Of a stretch of DNA of 64,000 nt, positions 40,591-54,100 are shown piece by piece. The DNA is from Vitis vinifera (lineage: Eukaryota > Streptophyta > Magnoliopsida > Vitales > Vitaceae): NCBI RefSeq assembly GCF_030704535.1, contig NC_081822.1:10099001-10163000 (forward strand), in the 5' to 3' direction. Each line of letters starts with the position of its first letter. Positions within the stretch are counted from its first letter, which is position 1. The position numbers and the translations under genes are program-made. Under the pieces are notes generated by a model. It was not told the origin of the DNA and made no database searches. It saw only the letters and a program-made list of their open reading frames with translations.

Positions 40591-43500
40591 TTACAAGGAA
40601 CTGGAACTAAAGGTAAGCCTGCTCCGCAATCGATTCAACCATGATAGTTTCATCTCACCAGAGCCTGTGCACTGACCCTCCCCTTCATCCTGGCTGCTGA
40701 AGAGGGTTTCATCAGAGCAGTCAAGGGATGCTCCACATGCCAAGTTGTAAGACTGACATGCTGAATGGCATACCCGAAGCCTATTGTCACCATCCTTGTC
40801 ACACTTTTGGATCGAGATCTGATCAGTTTTGAGTCAAAAGGTCATCAGCCAAGCATCTTACTATAATGTAATAATGGTTATGGAACATTAAACAATCATG
40901 GGTATGGATGGGTGTTTCCTGAAATCATTAATCAACATGCAACCTATATGAATATTTCATAAACCCCCTCCCAACAAGCCAATATAAGGGTCAATGATAA
41001 TTTGCTTAATTTCCCAATTTAGATTGATCAATAGATGCAGAGGGCTGACACATAAAATTAGATGTTGCACCATACTAGGAAGCTTAAGAACATGATGAGG
41101 TAACTGACACATAATAGCTAGAGACGATCTCACCCTAGGACACTTCCACCATAAGTTTTTCGGTCAGAAAGATACTTCCCCCATAATTAGATATGCATTA
41201 GGTTTAAAGCAATGGGAAAAGCCTAAATGAGAGTGGAACATACCTAAGAAACTATTTTATCATGACAAGAAGGACAACTTACCCAGCAGGCTAGCCGTTT
41301 AGCAGCTGCATCACAGTACCCACTGATAAAGAAATTAAAAACCTTCCTAGCAACACTTGGGAACAGCCGACGATAGTTGGGCATAACAACAACCACTTCT
41401 AGCTGCTGCAAAATACTTGGTTCACTAGGCGCACAATGTTGCCCAGAGGCATCACTCTCCAATACCTCTCTGCAATCTGAAAGACTGGAGAGGAGCAGGG
41501 AGCTGTTCTGGCAAGTGTAGCCCGCATAGTCAGAACATCGAAACTCACAAACTCCATTATCACAGACCCCTCCATGAAGACTGCATTGTTCATCGCAAAC
41601 AGCTGCATATCATTTCCAAGCAATATGTTATAAAGAGAAGCAAACAACCAGAAGACATTCTAGTGACTCTATGTAGGTGAGTGCATGCTGCAAGAAAGGA
41701 ACTTAATTTTTTGATTGGGGAAAAGTTGTTTGGCAAGCTTCACCACACAGTTAGAGCTTAGGGTCATTTGAAAAGTCAAAGCATTCAAGTATAGCTAGTC
41801 ATTGAGGTAATCTAACAATTGTGGAAGTTGTGTTTAAGGAAAAAACATTTCTTGTTTCGTTAACACAATGAATGTTTTGGAAAATATGTCTACTTATTTA
41901 CCATGAAAGAACATGTGACTGCCAATAATTAAGTGGACTTCTCTTTTCACCAAAATCAGGCAAAGGGCCTAGTAATCATAGGAAAAAAAAGAAGAGGAAA
42001 ACACCCTTCCAAAATTATCACATTTACCAGTAGAGCAGTCGATGCCAGTGTATCCATTAACACATTGACAGACCCCAGATGGAAGGCACTTGCCATGTCC
42101 ATTACAATTGCTAGGGCAAGAGCCTGCAAAGAGAAAAATGAAAAGAGATCCCCATTTGAATGTCAAATGCGAATATCAAGTAAATAAAGATAAATAATAA
42201 ACTCTGGAATTCTTTATATTAAGTTTTGTCTAGTAGACAGATTAGTGGCTATAGAATGGAGGGAAAGGGATACAAAAAGCTCACGTTTACTACAATCATG
42301 ACCATGAAACCCAAGAAAGCAATGACACCTTCCATCAACACAGTCTCCATTGAAGTCACATGAATTGGGACAGTGCCCAACTACAGGAACTGGGGCACTG
42401 CTACAGAGTTCATGGTAAACTGGGCAAATTAGCTCACCTAGAGGCAAAAACAAAACAAAGAGAAACTTAGTATAGAGAAACCAAAAATCAGATATTTTGA
42501 CTATTAAAAATAAGCAAAATAAAACAGCATAGTCACCATTGAAGCCTGGGAATTGAATTGGTCCACCGGCTTCAGGACATACTTTCCAAATACCATCCAC
42601 AGCAACCTAAAAAGAGGAACAAAACAAAGTTTAAATATATGCTTTTACCTCTCTTCATTTGCCAAATAAACGAAGTTACAGCCCACTTGCACACGAAAGA
42701 GAACTTTTGCCACCAAAAGAGTTGAACATTTACCAGAGTAACTTTATTTTAAAAGCAAAAGGAAATTTCCATCATAACCCCAAAAATAGACAGGAATAAT
42801 TTACATGCTGCAGTCAGCTTTTATCTACATCACAAGTGACTAGACTTCTTCAAGGTTTTAAGTCAAAATGTCTGCAGTATGTTGCTTGATTGAGGTCATC
42901 CTCTTCCTAGCACTCTATGCACAAAATTGGATATGTTTAGATCTGCCCTCTTTAGTGTACATGTGCTTGAAGCACATATTTAGTGTTTAACCAGGATATA
43001 ACAAAATAAAAATAAAAATAACCCATGCCCACAAGATTATAAAAAAAGCTCACAAAAAAGGAACACATCAAGGCTCTAGATTATACCTCCAGAGTATTGT
43101 TTATACACCTATGCTGATAGCAACCATTTCCCTGAGTTGTAGAACCCCGTACAAACCCAGTTCGTACAAGTGATGAGGCCATACATCTATACATCAAAGA
43201 AGAGGGAAATCATTATAAATATACTGTCTTTCAGTTACATAAAAGTCACATATAGCCAACCCTAGCTTACAAGTCAAAATTCTCTCCCCCCTCTAAAGTA
43301 ACCAAAATCAGCTACCTTAGAGTTTCTAAGTAAATATCATTAGTACAAGTTATATTCAGATAGCACATGGCTGAGACATGCTACAGAGGCTGGTATGTGA
43401 AATTTCAAGCACCAATTTTCTTTTGATCATTCATTCACAAGTTTCAAGTACAAATCTCACCTAGAGTTACTTCCTCGCACTTCACCCAACATTCTGTCAG

Positions 43501-46500
43501 GTGCTCGAGCACTGTTAGTATCTGTACATGATCCATCGGAGTAAGCTACAAAATAAGTGCAATAATCGGCCAATGATGATTGCCCACCTGCAATAGCCAA
43601 TAATACATGTTATGGTAAGCCAAATTAATGCCAAAATCAATAAATTAAAATGGAGGTCATGATATGTATTTAGACTAACTCTGTGTCCATCAGCACATGT
43701 ATTGAAAAAGATGTATGCATCCACAATATTATTATCTCAGGCAGCAATTACCATCTAAAACTGGAAAATTAGGACCCACATATGAACCCATGCAGTCACA
43801 AAGCATGCATCATCCATCTATCCATGTGGAGTATAAGAGAAAGTGGTTTACGGCATACAATATGAACCTCTATGGTCACAAGGCTTTTGAGACATACCAT
43901 TGTTCACCTAAATGATCCACTCTTTAGCAATAAAGACCATTATGTAAGGGCTTGATTATGGGATCAACAATGCACAAATGCATTCACAGTAAATCTAAAT
44001 TTTGAAGGTGTAACAGGACATCAAATTATCAAATGAGATGACCATGAGTTCAATGACACTCCATAGATGTAACTATCCACTTGTATACCACTAAAAGAGA
44101 AAATGCAAAAGCTAAGGCATAACACACACCTTTGTTAGCCTGTGGAAAATAACGGGCCCACTGAGGGAGGTCTCCACTATAACTTACAATTGGGCAGTAA
44201 CCCTCTGCCTCCCTGTTATATGTGCAGCCCGATGACTGTGTTGTGTTGCAATGGTATGCCCCCTTCCAGAGATTGCAGGGGGAGGTAACAAATTCAGTTC
44301 CTTGGTTGCGGCCCCAATCAAGGCGGTCTGCCATACTATAATTAGCATGATACCAGCCACTATCCTCTAATAAAGCTAGTGTCATTTTCGAAACAACGGA
44401 TCTTGTATCCACTGAGCCTGTCATAATCTCATTCATCAGAAGCCTCTTTTCCCAGTGAGATCCTGCAGGCAAGTTCAAATATTTGTCACTATAGGACTGA
44501 TAAATCCTGGCAGAGTTAATATTTAATAGGAAAATATATGGTAGGTACCAGACAGAATCAAATCTGTGCAGTCTTTATCACAATTTTTTTTTTTTTTAGA
44601 AAGATAAGCATTTAAATTTTGGTCATTCACATCCTTTTCCAAACATTATTTCTCCAGATATTTCTATCCCACATATTAACGTCACATTATCACCCAGTTT
44701 CCTTCAACAGTCAAAAGAGAAAATGTTTAAAAAGAAAACAAGGAAAAAACCTGAAGTGCCGCGTCCTCCTCCATCTTCTAATTCTAAACCAGTAAAATTT
44801 TCAGAGAATGCCTGCCAATAAGACACTTATCAGGGGTTTGTTGATTTGTTGGTTTGTTATTGGAAATCTTAGTCACAGAATGTCACCAAAAACAAAAAAT
44901 AAAAAAACTAAAACTGCATATTTTCTGTTTAAAGGAAAAAAAAAAAAGATGCCGTGCATAATAAGTTGTCAATACCCCATAATGGTACCGTGAGTGCATG
45001 ACAACACGAGGAAGCACCACACGTGTCACTGTTCGCCCAAGCTTTTCATCAACAGTTTGTTCAATGACCTGAAAATAGACAATACGATTGAAGCAAAACT
45101 GCATTTAAAATTTTGGAAAGGTTGTCATACTGAAAATAAGGAGGCATAAACTAAGTGAATACAAATTGATATAATATGTTCCACTGATCTAATGCCCAGG
45201 CAAAAGCAAGAAATAAAGGAATAGAAAGTTCATCCAAAATGAGCAATTTTTAACTTCCAAATCTTTCATTATCCATCCACTTGCTCCCATTCCAATTATC
45301 AAGTCAAAATACTGTTTCTCCAATATATAAATGTCCCATTTAAGAAAAACTTGATGCAGATTATTTTTTGAATGAATAATTAAATGACAGGTAATAAGCC
45401 AAATGGATTTGTTAAAATCATGGTTTATATTAAACAAACATTATTTATTTTGGAATCAAGGCCACGTCAAGAGGTGGCCTTTTGACTGGAGGTCCATCCT
45501 AAAAACAAAGCAATAAAAATGATAATGCAATGGGGCTAACAAAAAAATGTTGTTGTTTCATATTTCACATCAAAATCATTCAAAAGAACTATCAAGACAA
45601 CAGCCATGGTTTCTAGAGTAGCTGTGTCATGGTTGACATTTCACATTTCAACAACAATAGATTAACTATTGGCTCTAAAGTATAAAGCAATCTGGGCTTC
45701 ATTCCAGACTAGAAAATAAACCAATCAACCCATGGAACCACTTTTAGTTAGATATTATAATTTCTAAAACAATTTGTATGACAAACTGCAAGAAAATTAT
45801 AACGGTCACAGGAACAGAGTGATAAGCATTTGTCAGCATCACTTACAATGACAAGGATCTATGTTTAAAAAAATGTAGGGAGAACAATCCAAGTTCCAAA
45901 AACCAAGGTGTATCCTTGGAATTTCTCTAGCTCTTTCAGTACATTGGGAATTAAATGTTGAAAATACTACCATATCTAGACAAATGCGAACAATTGCTGA
46001 TTTTACAATCACAATTTTTTTGCAGATTAAAAACCTATATAAACGGCATATCATCCCAGTCTGCAATGTGGATCATTGATCATAACGTCATTGTATTTAC
46101 CTGAGCACGTCTTCTTTTCCTCTCATCCCGAAAATGTGCAAAGGCATGGGGATCAAAGCCGAGAACATGCATAACCTGGACAAGGCCAAACTAGCTGATG
46201 AAAACAGTACCTTCTATACTTCTATGATTTCAGTAACTTTTTTTTTTTTTTTTGATAGGTAAACATTTCAATAACTTAAAATCAACTGACCTCATGTATT
46301 AGAGTAGCTGAAAGCAAGGTCTCCGCTTCAGCAGTCAAATGACGAGGAGCAACATTCACATGCCCTGCAAAAGGGAACATTACCATTAGTTGTTCTTAAT
46401 TCAGGTTTCTGAGGCAAAATTGGGTGCATTTTTTGCACCTACAAAAAATAATGCTTCATGAATAGCTTACCGGCTATTGCACGACCCCACTGATCACGTT

Positions 46501-48681
46501 CACATGCCACTGCCCATGCAAGAGTGTTCCCAGTCGTTGGTCTGGTAGTTACCAAAAGAACCAAATCTGCATTGGCTACACCCTCTGGAAAACATACAAA
46601 AGAGAACAGTTATTTCTAAAGAATATAAAGAAGAAATAGGTAAGCAATATACAAACTGTTGTTGCACCAACAATGATACCTTCTACATATGCACGTGGAA
46701 GCTGCACACCTCCATCTTGTCCACATGCAGAATATCCACTCAACCGCAGATTCCCTTTTACAGGTTCAACAGCCAAGGCTCTTCTAAACCAATCTGCCGT
46801 CTGCCCTAAAGCCTGTATTGAGTCGTTTTTAGAAATTTAATCTGTTTGAGCAAAACCTATCTGACAATAATAGTGTAATTAACGTCTTAAGACACAGAGA
46901 TCATAAATTTTCGCTATGATATGAACAAGGTCTTTCTAGAGGACATGACCAATTAATATAAAAATTCAAATGATCATCTACAAATTAGCACCCGTATCCA
47001 ATTACAACATATCTTTATCCTTATTCTTATTATTTTTTGGATCTTTTCATAAAGTTAGGGGGAGACGATGGTTGGATGACATGTTGATTTTAGATATGTC
47101 AATAACTAGTAAGAATGACAAATTGCCAAACAATATGAGCCAAGCATGAAGTGATAAAGCAGTATAATCATCAGCAAGAATTATAACCTTACGAAGGCGG
47201 TGCCTTTTGTCTTCACCAGCTATATCATCCAAAGTGCAGTTGTACCAGCAGTCACCAAAAATTGGAGGATCACTATGAGGGTTGCAAGAAGGGATGCCAG
47301 GAGCAAAAGTCACAGAACTTCTTAGAGGAGGCTCGCCAAGCTGGTTAAAAGAAAAATGGAAAAAACCAATACTAAAATTAGTTACAATGCCATGGCAAGT
47401 TTACAGTCCAGAGCCTACTGGCTCACTGAAAACAACCCACCTTGACAATGTCACCAACATTCCGACAGTCTCTGTCAGGAGAATGACCAACAGCATCATA
47501 ATTAAGATAAATTCTAATCGGTTCCTTCACATCCTCTTGCTCCTCTGAAAATTTAGAAACGCTAAGCAATGCCCTCCCTTTGCCATGAAGGGGTTTTGAG
47601 ATACCAGATTCCTCATAAACCTGCGGGGTAACAGAATACACTTTGCGACCTGGCCGCCTCCTTTGTTCCAGTATCTGGTCATGGATGCAGGAATGAGACA
47701 CAACATTTCTACTTCCCTTTTCCACACCTTGCGCTTGCAGTTGGTGTTCTTGGGATTTTGCATTAGCAGCTTCAAACCATGCCAATATCAATACAAGCTG
47801 AAGCATAACCAAGATGCCCAAAAACATAAGGTCAAAATGAGGTGCAAAAAAAAAAAAGAAAAAAGGGAAGATCGTCATGTACAGAACTGCCAGCTTTTTC
47901 ACCAAAGAAAATTTTCCTGGAACTATTTTATGGCAAAACAAACCGCACCTTGACAGATATAATTTTGCTAAAAAGCTAGCAGATCTACTAAATACTTGAA
48001 CCCATACTAGCCACTATCAAGCCAGAGCTGAAATGCTTGAATTCCAAGAGACTTGCTAACCTCAACAAAAACCACAAATAGCAAGCGATTCTTAAAGGGT
48101 GACCCCAGAAATCCTTGAACTTCAACAAATCTGAGCATTGATGTTGGCTAAGCCCAAACCCTAGATCCATTGAACCCAGCTAGGAATTACTCAAAAGAAT
48201 TAAAAAAAAAATAGAAATAGAAAAGAAAAAAAAAAAGAAAAGAAATAGAAACTCCAAAATTTACCACTTCAAACACCTAATGCCGAAAAGGGGAGACGAG
48301 AAAAGAGAAAGCATGAAAAGGAATTAACTAAGCACCATGAGATCTTGAGAGTCATGTAAAACTCTTCATTACTAAGAAAGCTCCTTTCACAAAAAAAAAA
48401 AAGTCCAAAATTTCTCCCACAAACAAACCCAAACCCCTGTTTGGTTGCCGAGAAAACAGGAGAAAATAAATGACAAAAATCAGAGTAGCATTTGTAAAAT
48501 TCCAAACCTCCCATCCTTCCATGAATTCTCGGGAAACAAAATAAAACCCTAAATCTCCATTTCCAACAGCAAAAGTAACTGAACCAGAGCTTACCTCGAA
48601 AACAACAGCGAATCGGAGCCTGCTCCAAAACTTCGTCCTCGAAGAAACGGCACATGAACTACACTTAAACTTCACCTCCAT
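40591..48681 (-). CDS. Leishmanolysin-like (M8, gp63-type) zinc metalloprotease
   Basis: Seventeen exons (high to low): 48681-48595, 47797-47441, 47340-47188, 46812-46680, 46584-46471, 46364-46291, 46175-46101, 45068-44976, 44811-44751, 44462-44130, 43587-43461, 43186-43087, 42606-42537, 42437-42285, 42123-42028, 41602-41283, 40818-40591. All borders are GT-AG and phases close, giving 857 residues; the single-copy Arabidopsis homologue is of similar size. A hydrophobic signal or anchor lies near 24-40. The zinc site HEVMH is at 305-309 (split by intron 6), with the third ligand in SHWEK (H385) and the Met-turn NEIM (393-396). Three EGF-like Cys-rich repeats follow (about 615-705), then a Cys-rich tail. 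It should be a secretory or cell-surface protease; its plant substrate is unknown to me. A 20-codon uORF precedes the start (48786-48724). Confidence 0.93.
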
Positions 48682-48949
48682 GAAATAATGTGCTTGACGA
48701 GAACACAAACGACGCTAATTCCATCAAATCGCCGGCGATTTTCCAATCGGCTCCAAGACCCAGAAAAATCGCAGGCTGTTCTGCATTTCAACTCTTTTAC
48801 AGAAGCCGATTCCAAAAATTAAAAAAAAAGCCCAAAAACCAGAAGACCCAAAAACAAACCCTCTACCTCTGAGCCGTCCTGATTCGGACAAAAAGCAAAA
48901 ACAATGGTACAAAGGAAAGGTCTTCTCGTTCTTGGGTTTCTCAGTTAAG

Positions 48950-48964
48950 TATATATATATATAC
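48950..48964 (-). promoter_or_regulatory. Possible TATA region of the M8 protease gene
   Basis: A TATATATATATATA run lies about 270 bp before the start codon on the minus strand, consistent with a leader of about 230 bases. It is a simple repeat, so the assignment is tentative. Confidence 0.4.
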
Positions 48965-50929
48965 CCGTAGACTGATTCAATTTTGAGGTAGGTTATTACA
49001 GAGTCTTCAAACCCTTTTAGAAAACAACACTAGACTTGGCGAATTATCAAATCTCAACCATTTCAATGCCTCAATGGTTGAGTTCAGCCTTGGAATGGGG
49101 TTTGTGGGTAATGGGTTACGGGCATGGATGAAAATTCTCTTTTATATCCCCTCCTTTTCTCTAATTTAATTAAAAGCTAGTGGGTGATATAAAATATTGA
49201 GAAAATATCTGTTCCATCAACACACTTCTACTTTTCCTTCAAATTACCAAATAACCAGCTGACAGCTTAATAGTCAAATTACCAGATATGGATTCATTAC
49301 TAATTATATAGCTTTGTCTTTTATCCAATTATTAATCCCGTTGCTGTAAATTAAATTACCAAAACAGTACTCGTTATATTAATTTATTATTACAATGTCA
49401 CATGAATTTGAGATTCAAATTGTGGTGAAGGTTTGAAGTTTGAACCAGGGAACATAACGGTCAATAAAAAAATTATTCTTGTATTAAATATTTTATTATT
49501 CCTTAGTGGCTACGGCATTTTCCCTTTAACGTGTAAAAATAAATGATTAATTAATTAAAAATAATAAAATAATCTTTAAATCGTAAATTTAACTTTTTTC
49601 GTGTTTTTATTTGAAAAATAATTCATTTTTTTATATAAATATTTTTTATTATTTCAAATATTTATACATAAGTTTTCAAATAAAATGTTATTTTTATAAA
49701 AAAAAAATATAACGAAAATATCTTTATCAAAAAAGGATAAAAAAACTTATGAAGGGTTAAATTTTAAATTTTGAATTTTTAAAGGCTTTTTTAATTAAAT
49801 AACCCAAAAATAAACAATCCCGGGTCATTGTTCCTTTCAAATGGATTAAAAATAAATGTAATTAATAAAGGAAATTAATTAATATGCCAAATAGGCATGA
49901 TAGTGAATTTGTTGATTATTATTTTTACAATTTGTTTAAGCATAATAAAAGGAAATATTTTTCAAAATAGGAAATTAGAATCCATTAAATCCTAATGTAG
50001 ATTCTCATGGTTATTAAATAGAAGTATAAATATATGGGATAAAGATACAAAATAATTAGATTGAGATAAAAATAATAACAATAAGATTAGGATAAGATAT
50101 ATAATAAAATGACTTGGATGCCACGTATGCTAGAGTTAAAAAAAGAAGATAAAAACACGTCACAAAACTGTAGTGAATAAATTAATAAGAAAAGTTGAAC
50201 TGAACATTTCCATATCATGAGCTATTTTTCCATATAGCAAAACCCCATCGGCTATGGAAAAAGTTTTCATTAAATCTAATGATGAAAAAGAAGAAACAAA
50301 AGGAGGCACATCTTCCAGGAACTTTCACCCAGAAAAAAATAAAAGACAATGAATCTTAATCAGCCATTAGCCGCTTTCGATTATTTATCATAATGAATGG
50401 CGTGCGATGAAAGCGTAGGAACCAGTCCCAAACAAAAATTCATAAAGCAAACCCGTCGGTACGACCAGGGCGGACTGAAGTGAAGGTGGAACTCAGAGGA
50501 AGGCGATAAATAAAAAAACAAATAGTCGGGTACCAGATCTGACAGCCACAATAAATTGGGGAGTAGGTGATCTCGGCATTAATTCAATTAATAAATAAAT
50601 AAATAAAATCAGAGTGGTGTGTGATTGAGATTAATCGTAGGATCACCGAATTATGATGGATCAGACGTACGTTGATCACTGGGTTCCTGCCTTATCCTGT
50701 TGGGGTCCACCGGCGTACGGGTACACTCTGTATGAGGGGAATGGCAAAGGGTAAATTAATATGGGCGCGACAATTAATATTTGGTGCCTCTGATTATTAT
50801 ATTATTGTAAAAGTAAATATTATTTATTTTTCATAATTTTTTTATTTTTTATTTTTACTTTGTTTTAATAATTAAGGTGCAAAACAACCATGATACGACC
50901 GTTTTTATTAAAAATTCAAACTCCAAAAC
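48965..50929. other. Intergenic, nothing recognised
   Basis: AT-rich spacer. From about 50340 to 50760 composition is more balanced and has several ACG/CGTAC motifs, like an upstream region, but no gene follows on either strand. Confidence 0.45.
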
Positions 50930-51125
50930 AATTTTGAAAAGCAATTTTTTAGAATAATTTTTATAAAATATTTAATAATATTTTATGAAACAAAATATAT
51001 TTAGAAATTTAAAATATTTTTAATTTATTTTTAATATATATTTTTTAATAATTTCACATATTTATATAATTATTTTTTAAAAATATAAATCGAAATAATA
51101 AAAAACATTATTCCAAAATGTCTAT
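50930..51125. repeat. MITE-like fragment related to 13974-14355
   Basis: It shares phrases such as AAAACAATTTTGAAAAGCAATTTTTTAGAATAATTT and TTAAAATATTTTTAAT with the block at 13974 (only short portions cited). AT-rich with no frame. Confidence 0.35.
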
Positions 51126-54100
51126 TTTTCTAGTTTCATTTTTTTTTGAAGAAGAAGAACATAAAATTGTTACCGTTGTTAAACAGGACATGAATATCTT
51201 ATTTACGGGATTTATGAGAAGTATTGTTTTTTTAATTCTACTTTTAAAAAAAATTAGAGATTTAATGCAAACAATAGAAAAATATTATTTCTAATATATA
51301 TTCATTTTTAATTTATATATTAAAAAAAATCTTATTTAATGAAACAGCAAGATGTACCCAACTCGCCCTTGCCTGAACCCATGAGGTATTATTGGAGCAA
51401 ATGCGAAAGTCCAATGCACGGCTCCCAGAGCTTGTCCTCATTGTTTCTGGAGCGTGGGATCCAGAAGAGCATTTATGCGCGTAGTAGTCGTGGTATTTAA
51501 ATGAATGGTCACAATTCTCAGCTGAATTCAACATTTCACATTCTCACTTTTTATCAATTCAAAATCTGCCCCAAACACAATTCCCACCTTACCCCTCTAC
51601 ATTATTCCTCTATTACCCCTCCTTATAATATATATATATATATATATATTTTTTTTTTTTGCAATTAAAAAAAAAGGGAATAAAAAAGAGACGAGAGAGA
51701 TTGAAACACGGGTGGTATTGGTATTACTTGCACTAAAGATTTGGTTAGGAACAATTCCAATAGAAGGGAGACGGGGATAGAGAAAAGGCATGGAGAAGCA
51801 AACGACCGGAACTAGGAATTCTTAATGGTATATGACTTTGCATGAGAGGAGGGTGGTTAGGTTTGGTATTTTGATGACCTATAACCTAAGCTTTCATTAT
51901 ATTTTTCTTGCTACGCTCCCTCACCTTCTTCCCCATTTGTCGACTCCATCTTAAATCATTGTCTATTTGCATACCATCACAAATCGATGTATCATTGTCT
52001 TCAGCTGTTCTCGTTTACCAATAGTAGTTAGGATACAGCTCATTCAATTCAATTAATAAACCACAACTTTTCATTATTTTAGAAGGGGGATCACCCCAAA
52101 AGTGGCCCCATCATGGCTTGCACCGTCATAACCCCTCTTAGATGCCTAGGAAATAGCTTGTCTTTGAATTAGGGTTGATTGTATAATCTCGTGTAAAATG
52201 CTAAGGTATCGGATTTGTTCCCACTATAGTTTAAATATGTATCGTTGAAAATATATATACATATGAAAATATCTAGACCATTCAAAAATAATATAAATAA
52301 TTGGTATTAAGGTGTAATGATACAAAAAAATGTATATGTGATATAACCTGATGGATGATGTATTTTCGATACTTATAAAAAAATATCATTCGACGTATCC
52401 TTATTCTAAAAGCTAATCAGTGTGAAATCATGATTAATAAATTTTTTTATGATATTCAACACCAAACTTATATGTTAATTGATATTTAATAATAATAAAT
52501 TAAATATTTTATAGTTCAAAATCACGTCAGCCATGTTTGGATCATTGATCCCTAAGGTTACAAATGAAATTATTATACCCAATGACTTATTTAATTTATG
52601 TTGATGTATAGTTGAAAATGGTAACACACCCAGACAAAGTACATGTAAGAATTAATGGGCTATGTAGCAATGGAGTAGAGTGGCGGCTTATTTTTGAAAA
52701 AAAATGGAAATATTTGGCTTTTTTAATAGACATAGACTTTCCATTGTCATGTGGTGGGTCTGTACCTTTTTCTTGCTGAATCCTCTACCTATCTCAGTGT
52801 CTATCAAGCTTTAAATTCTGCCAAATTATGGGAATATTTCCTTGCTTGGATAAGGATTCACTGCAAACAATCAGACTAGGTTTTGGCATCATTGGGAAAA
52901 AAAAGGGGGGATTGGAAATTTGGAAGGAAGCAGATACCAGAAAAATGAGATGGGCATGGCAACCTGAGAGTTCACATTACTTTAAATGTGATTTTTTCTG
53001 CAATATGGATCTTTTTATGTTTGCTCCAAATTACATGATCATCTTACCAGAATAGAAGTTTTGACGTGCAATATTCAACAGCTGCAAGAAAATCATACCG
53101 GAAATGGTCATAAGGATCCAACTTTTAACCCCATTCGCTTCCATGCGAGTTATGTACATGACACAAGCCTCTCCTTGGTGCTTTATGTGAGGTAATATAA
53201 TAATAATATTCAAAAAAGAAAAAAAGAAAAGAAAGGAGAAGGAAAGGAAAAATCCTTTTCTTTTTCTTTAAATATTACCAACAAAAAGTCGGTCAGTCGA
53301 AGAATACCACTATTGAAAATTAAGTAGAAGATGAAACAGTCTGTTGCACAACTCGGCTTCTATTTCTTCCTCCTCCGATCTCTTATCAAATTTAATAACA
53401 TTGAAAAAGAGACAGATCGCTGAATAAGACATGTTTTTGAAAAGTGAGGTGGGTATTGTCTTAGGATGTGGACCCAAGCTTGTTTTGGGGCATTAAAAGA
53501 TGCATATTCCGAAAAGGAGCAGAGTTTAATGACATGTTGTTCTGCTGTTACGCTCAGCCCGGTTGTTGATCAGATGAAGAATTAGGAATTTTGTGACTGC
53601 CATTTCTCCTTTTCCCAATTGATATGAAAATTTCACGACCTCTCCAACTCAACCCATTTTGTCCACTACCATTGCTTTAGAGCTGGACTCGGCTTGAAGT
53701 TTGGATGGAAGCCATTGGACTTTTTCTAAAGTTACCATCATCATAAATGGTTAGGCCAGGGAGTTGGACCGGGACCTTCCAAAAGGGAAAAATATCTTCA
53801 GGCCAAAAAAGTTTCCGCTTAAAAAACTTGGGACCTTTTAGGTCATGTTTAAAGTAACTGGTCTTCCCATAATGCCATCGTACTTTTAGGTTTGAGATCC
53901 TGTGCCCAATTTAACTATTAGGTTGCCTGCCACCAACAAAGTAACAAAGTAGATGAACCATAAAATGATCAAATTGAGGCACCTTTGGTTTTCTATAAAT
54001 AAATAAATGAATGAATGAAAGAATAAAGTTGTGCAGGAGGCAGTAGAAGCCAAACTGAGACCTCCAAGGGAAGGCCCATTTCCACTAAAAGTCATTTTGG

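Noticed and set aside
48724-48912. Longer minus-strand frame upstream of the M8 protease start
   Set aside because: It opens at a non-ATG codon; only a 20-codon uORF with ATG at 48786 is real as a frame, and it is noted under that gene.
51313-51534. 73-codon minus-strand frame in a GC-richer patch
   Set aside because: No homologue recognised and no neighbouring exon; may be decayed repeat DNA.
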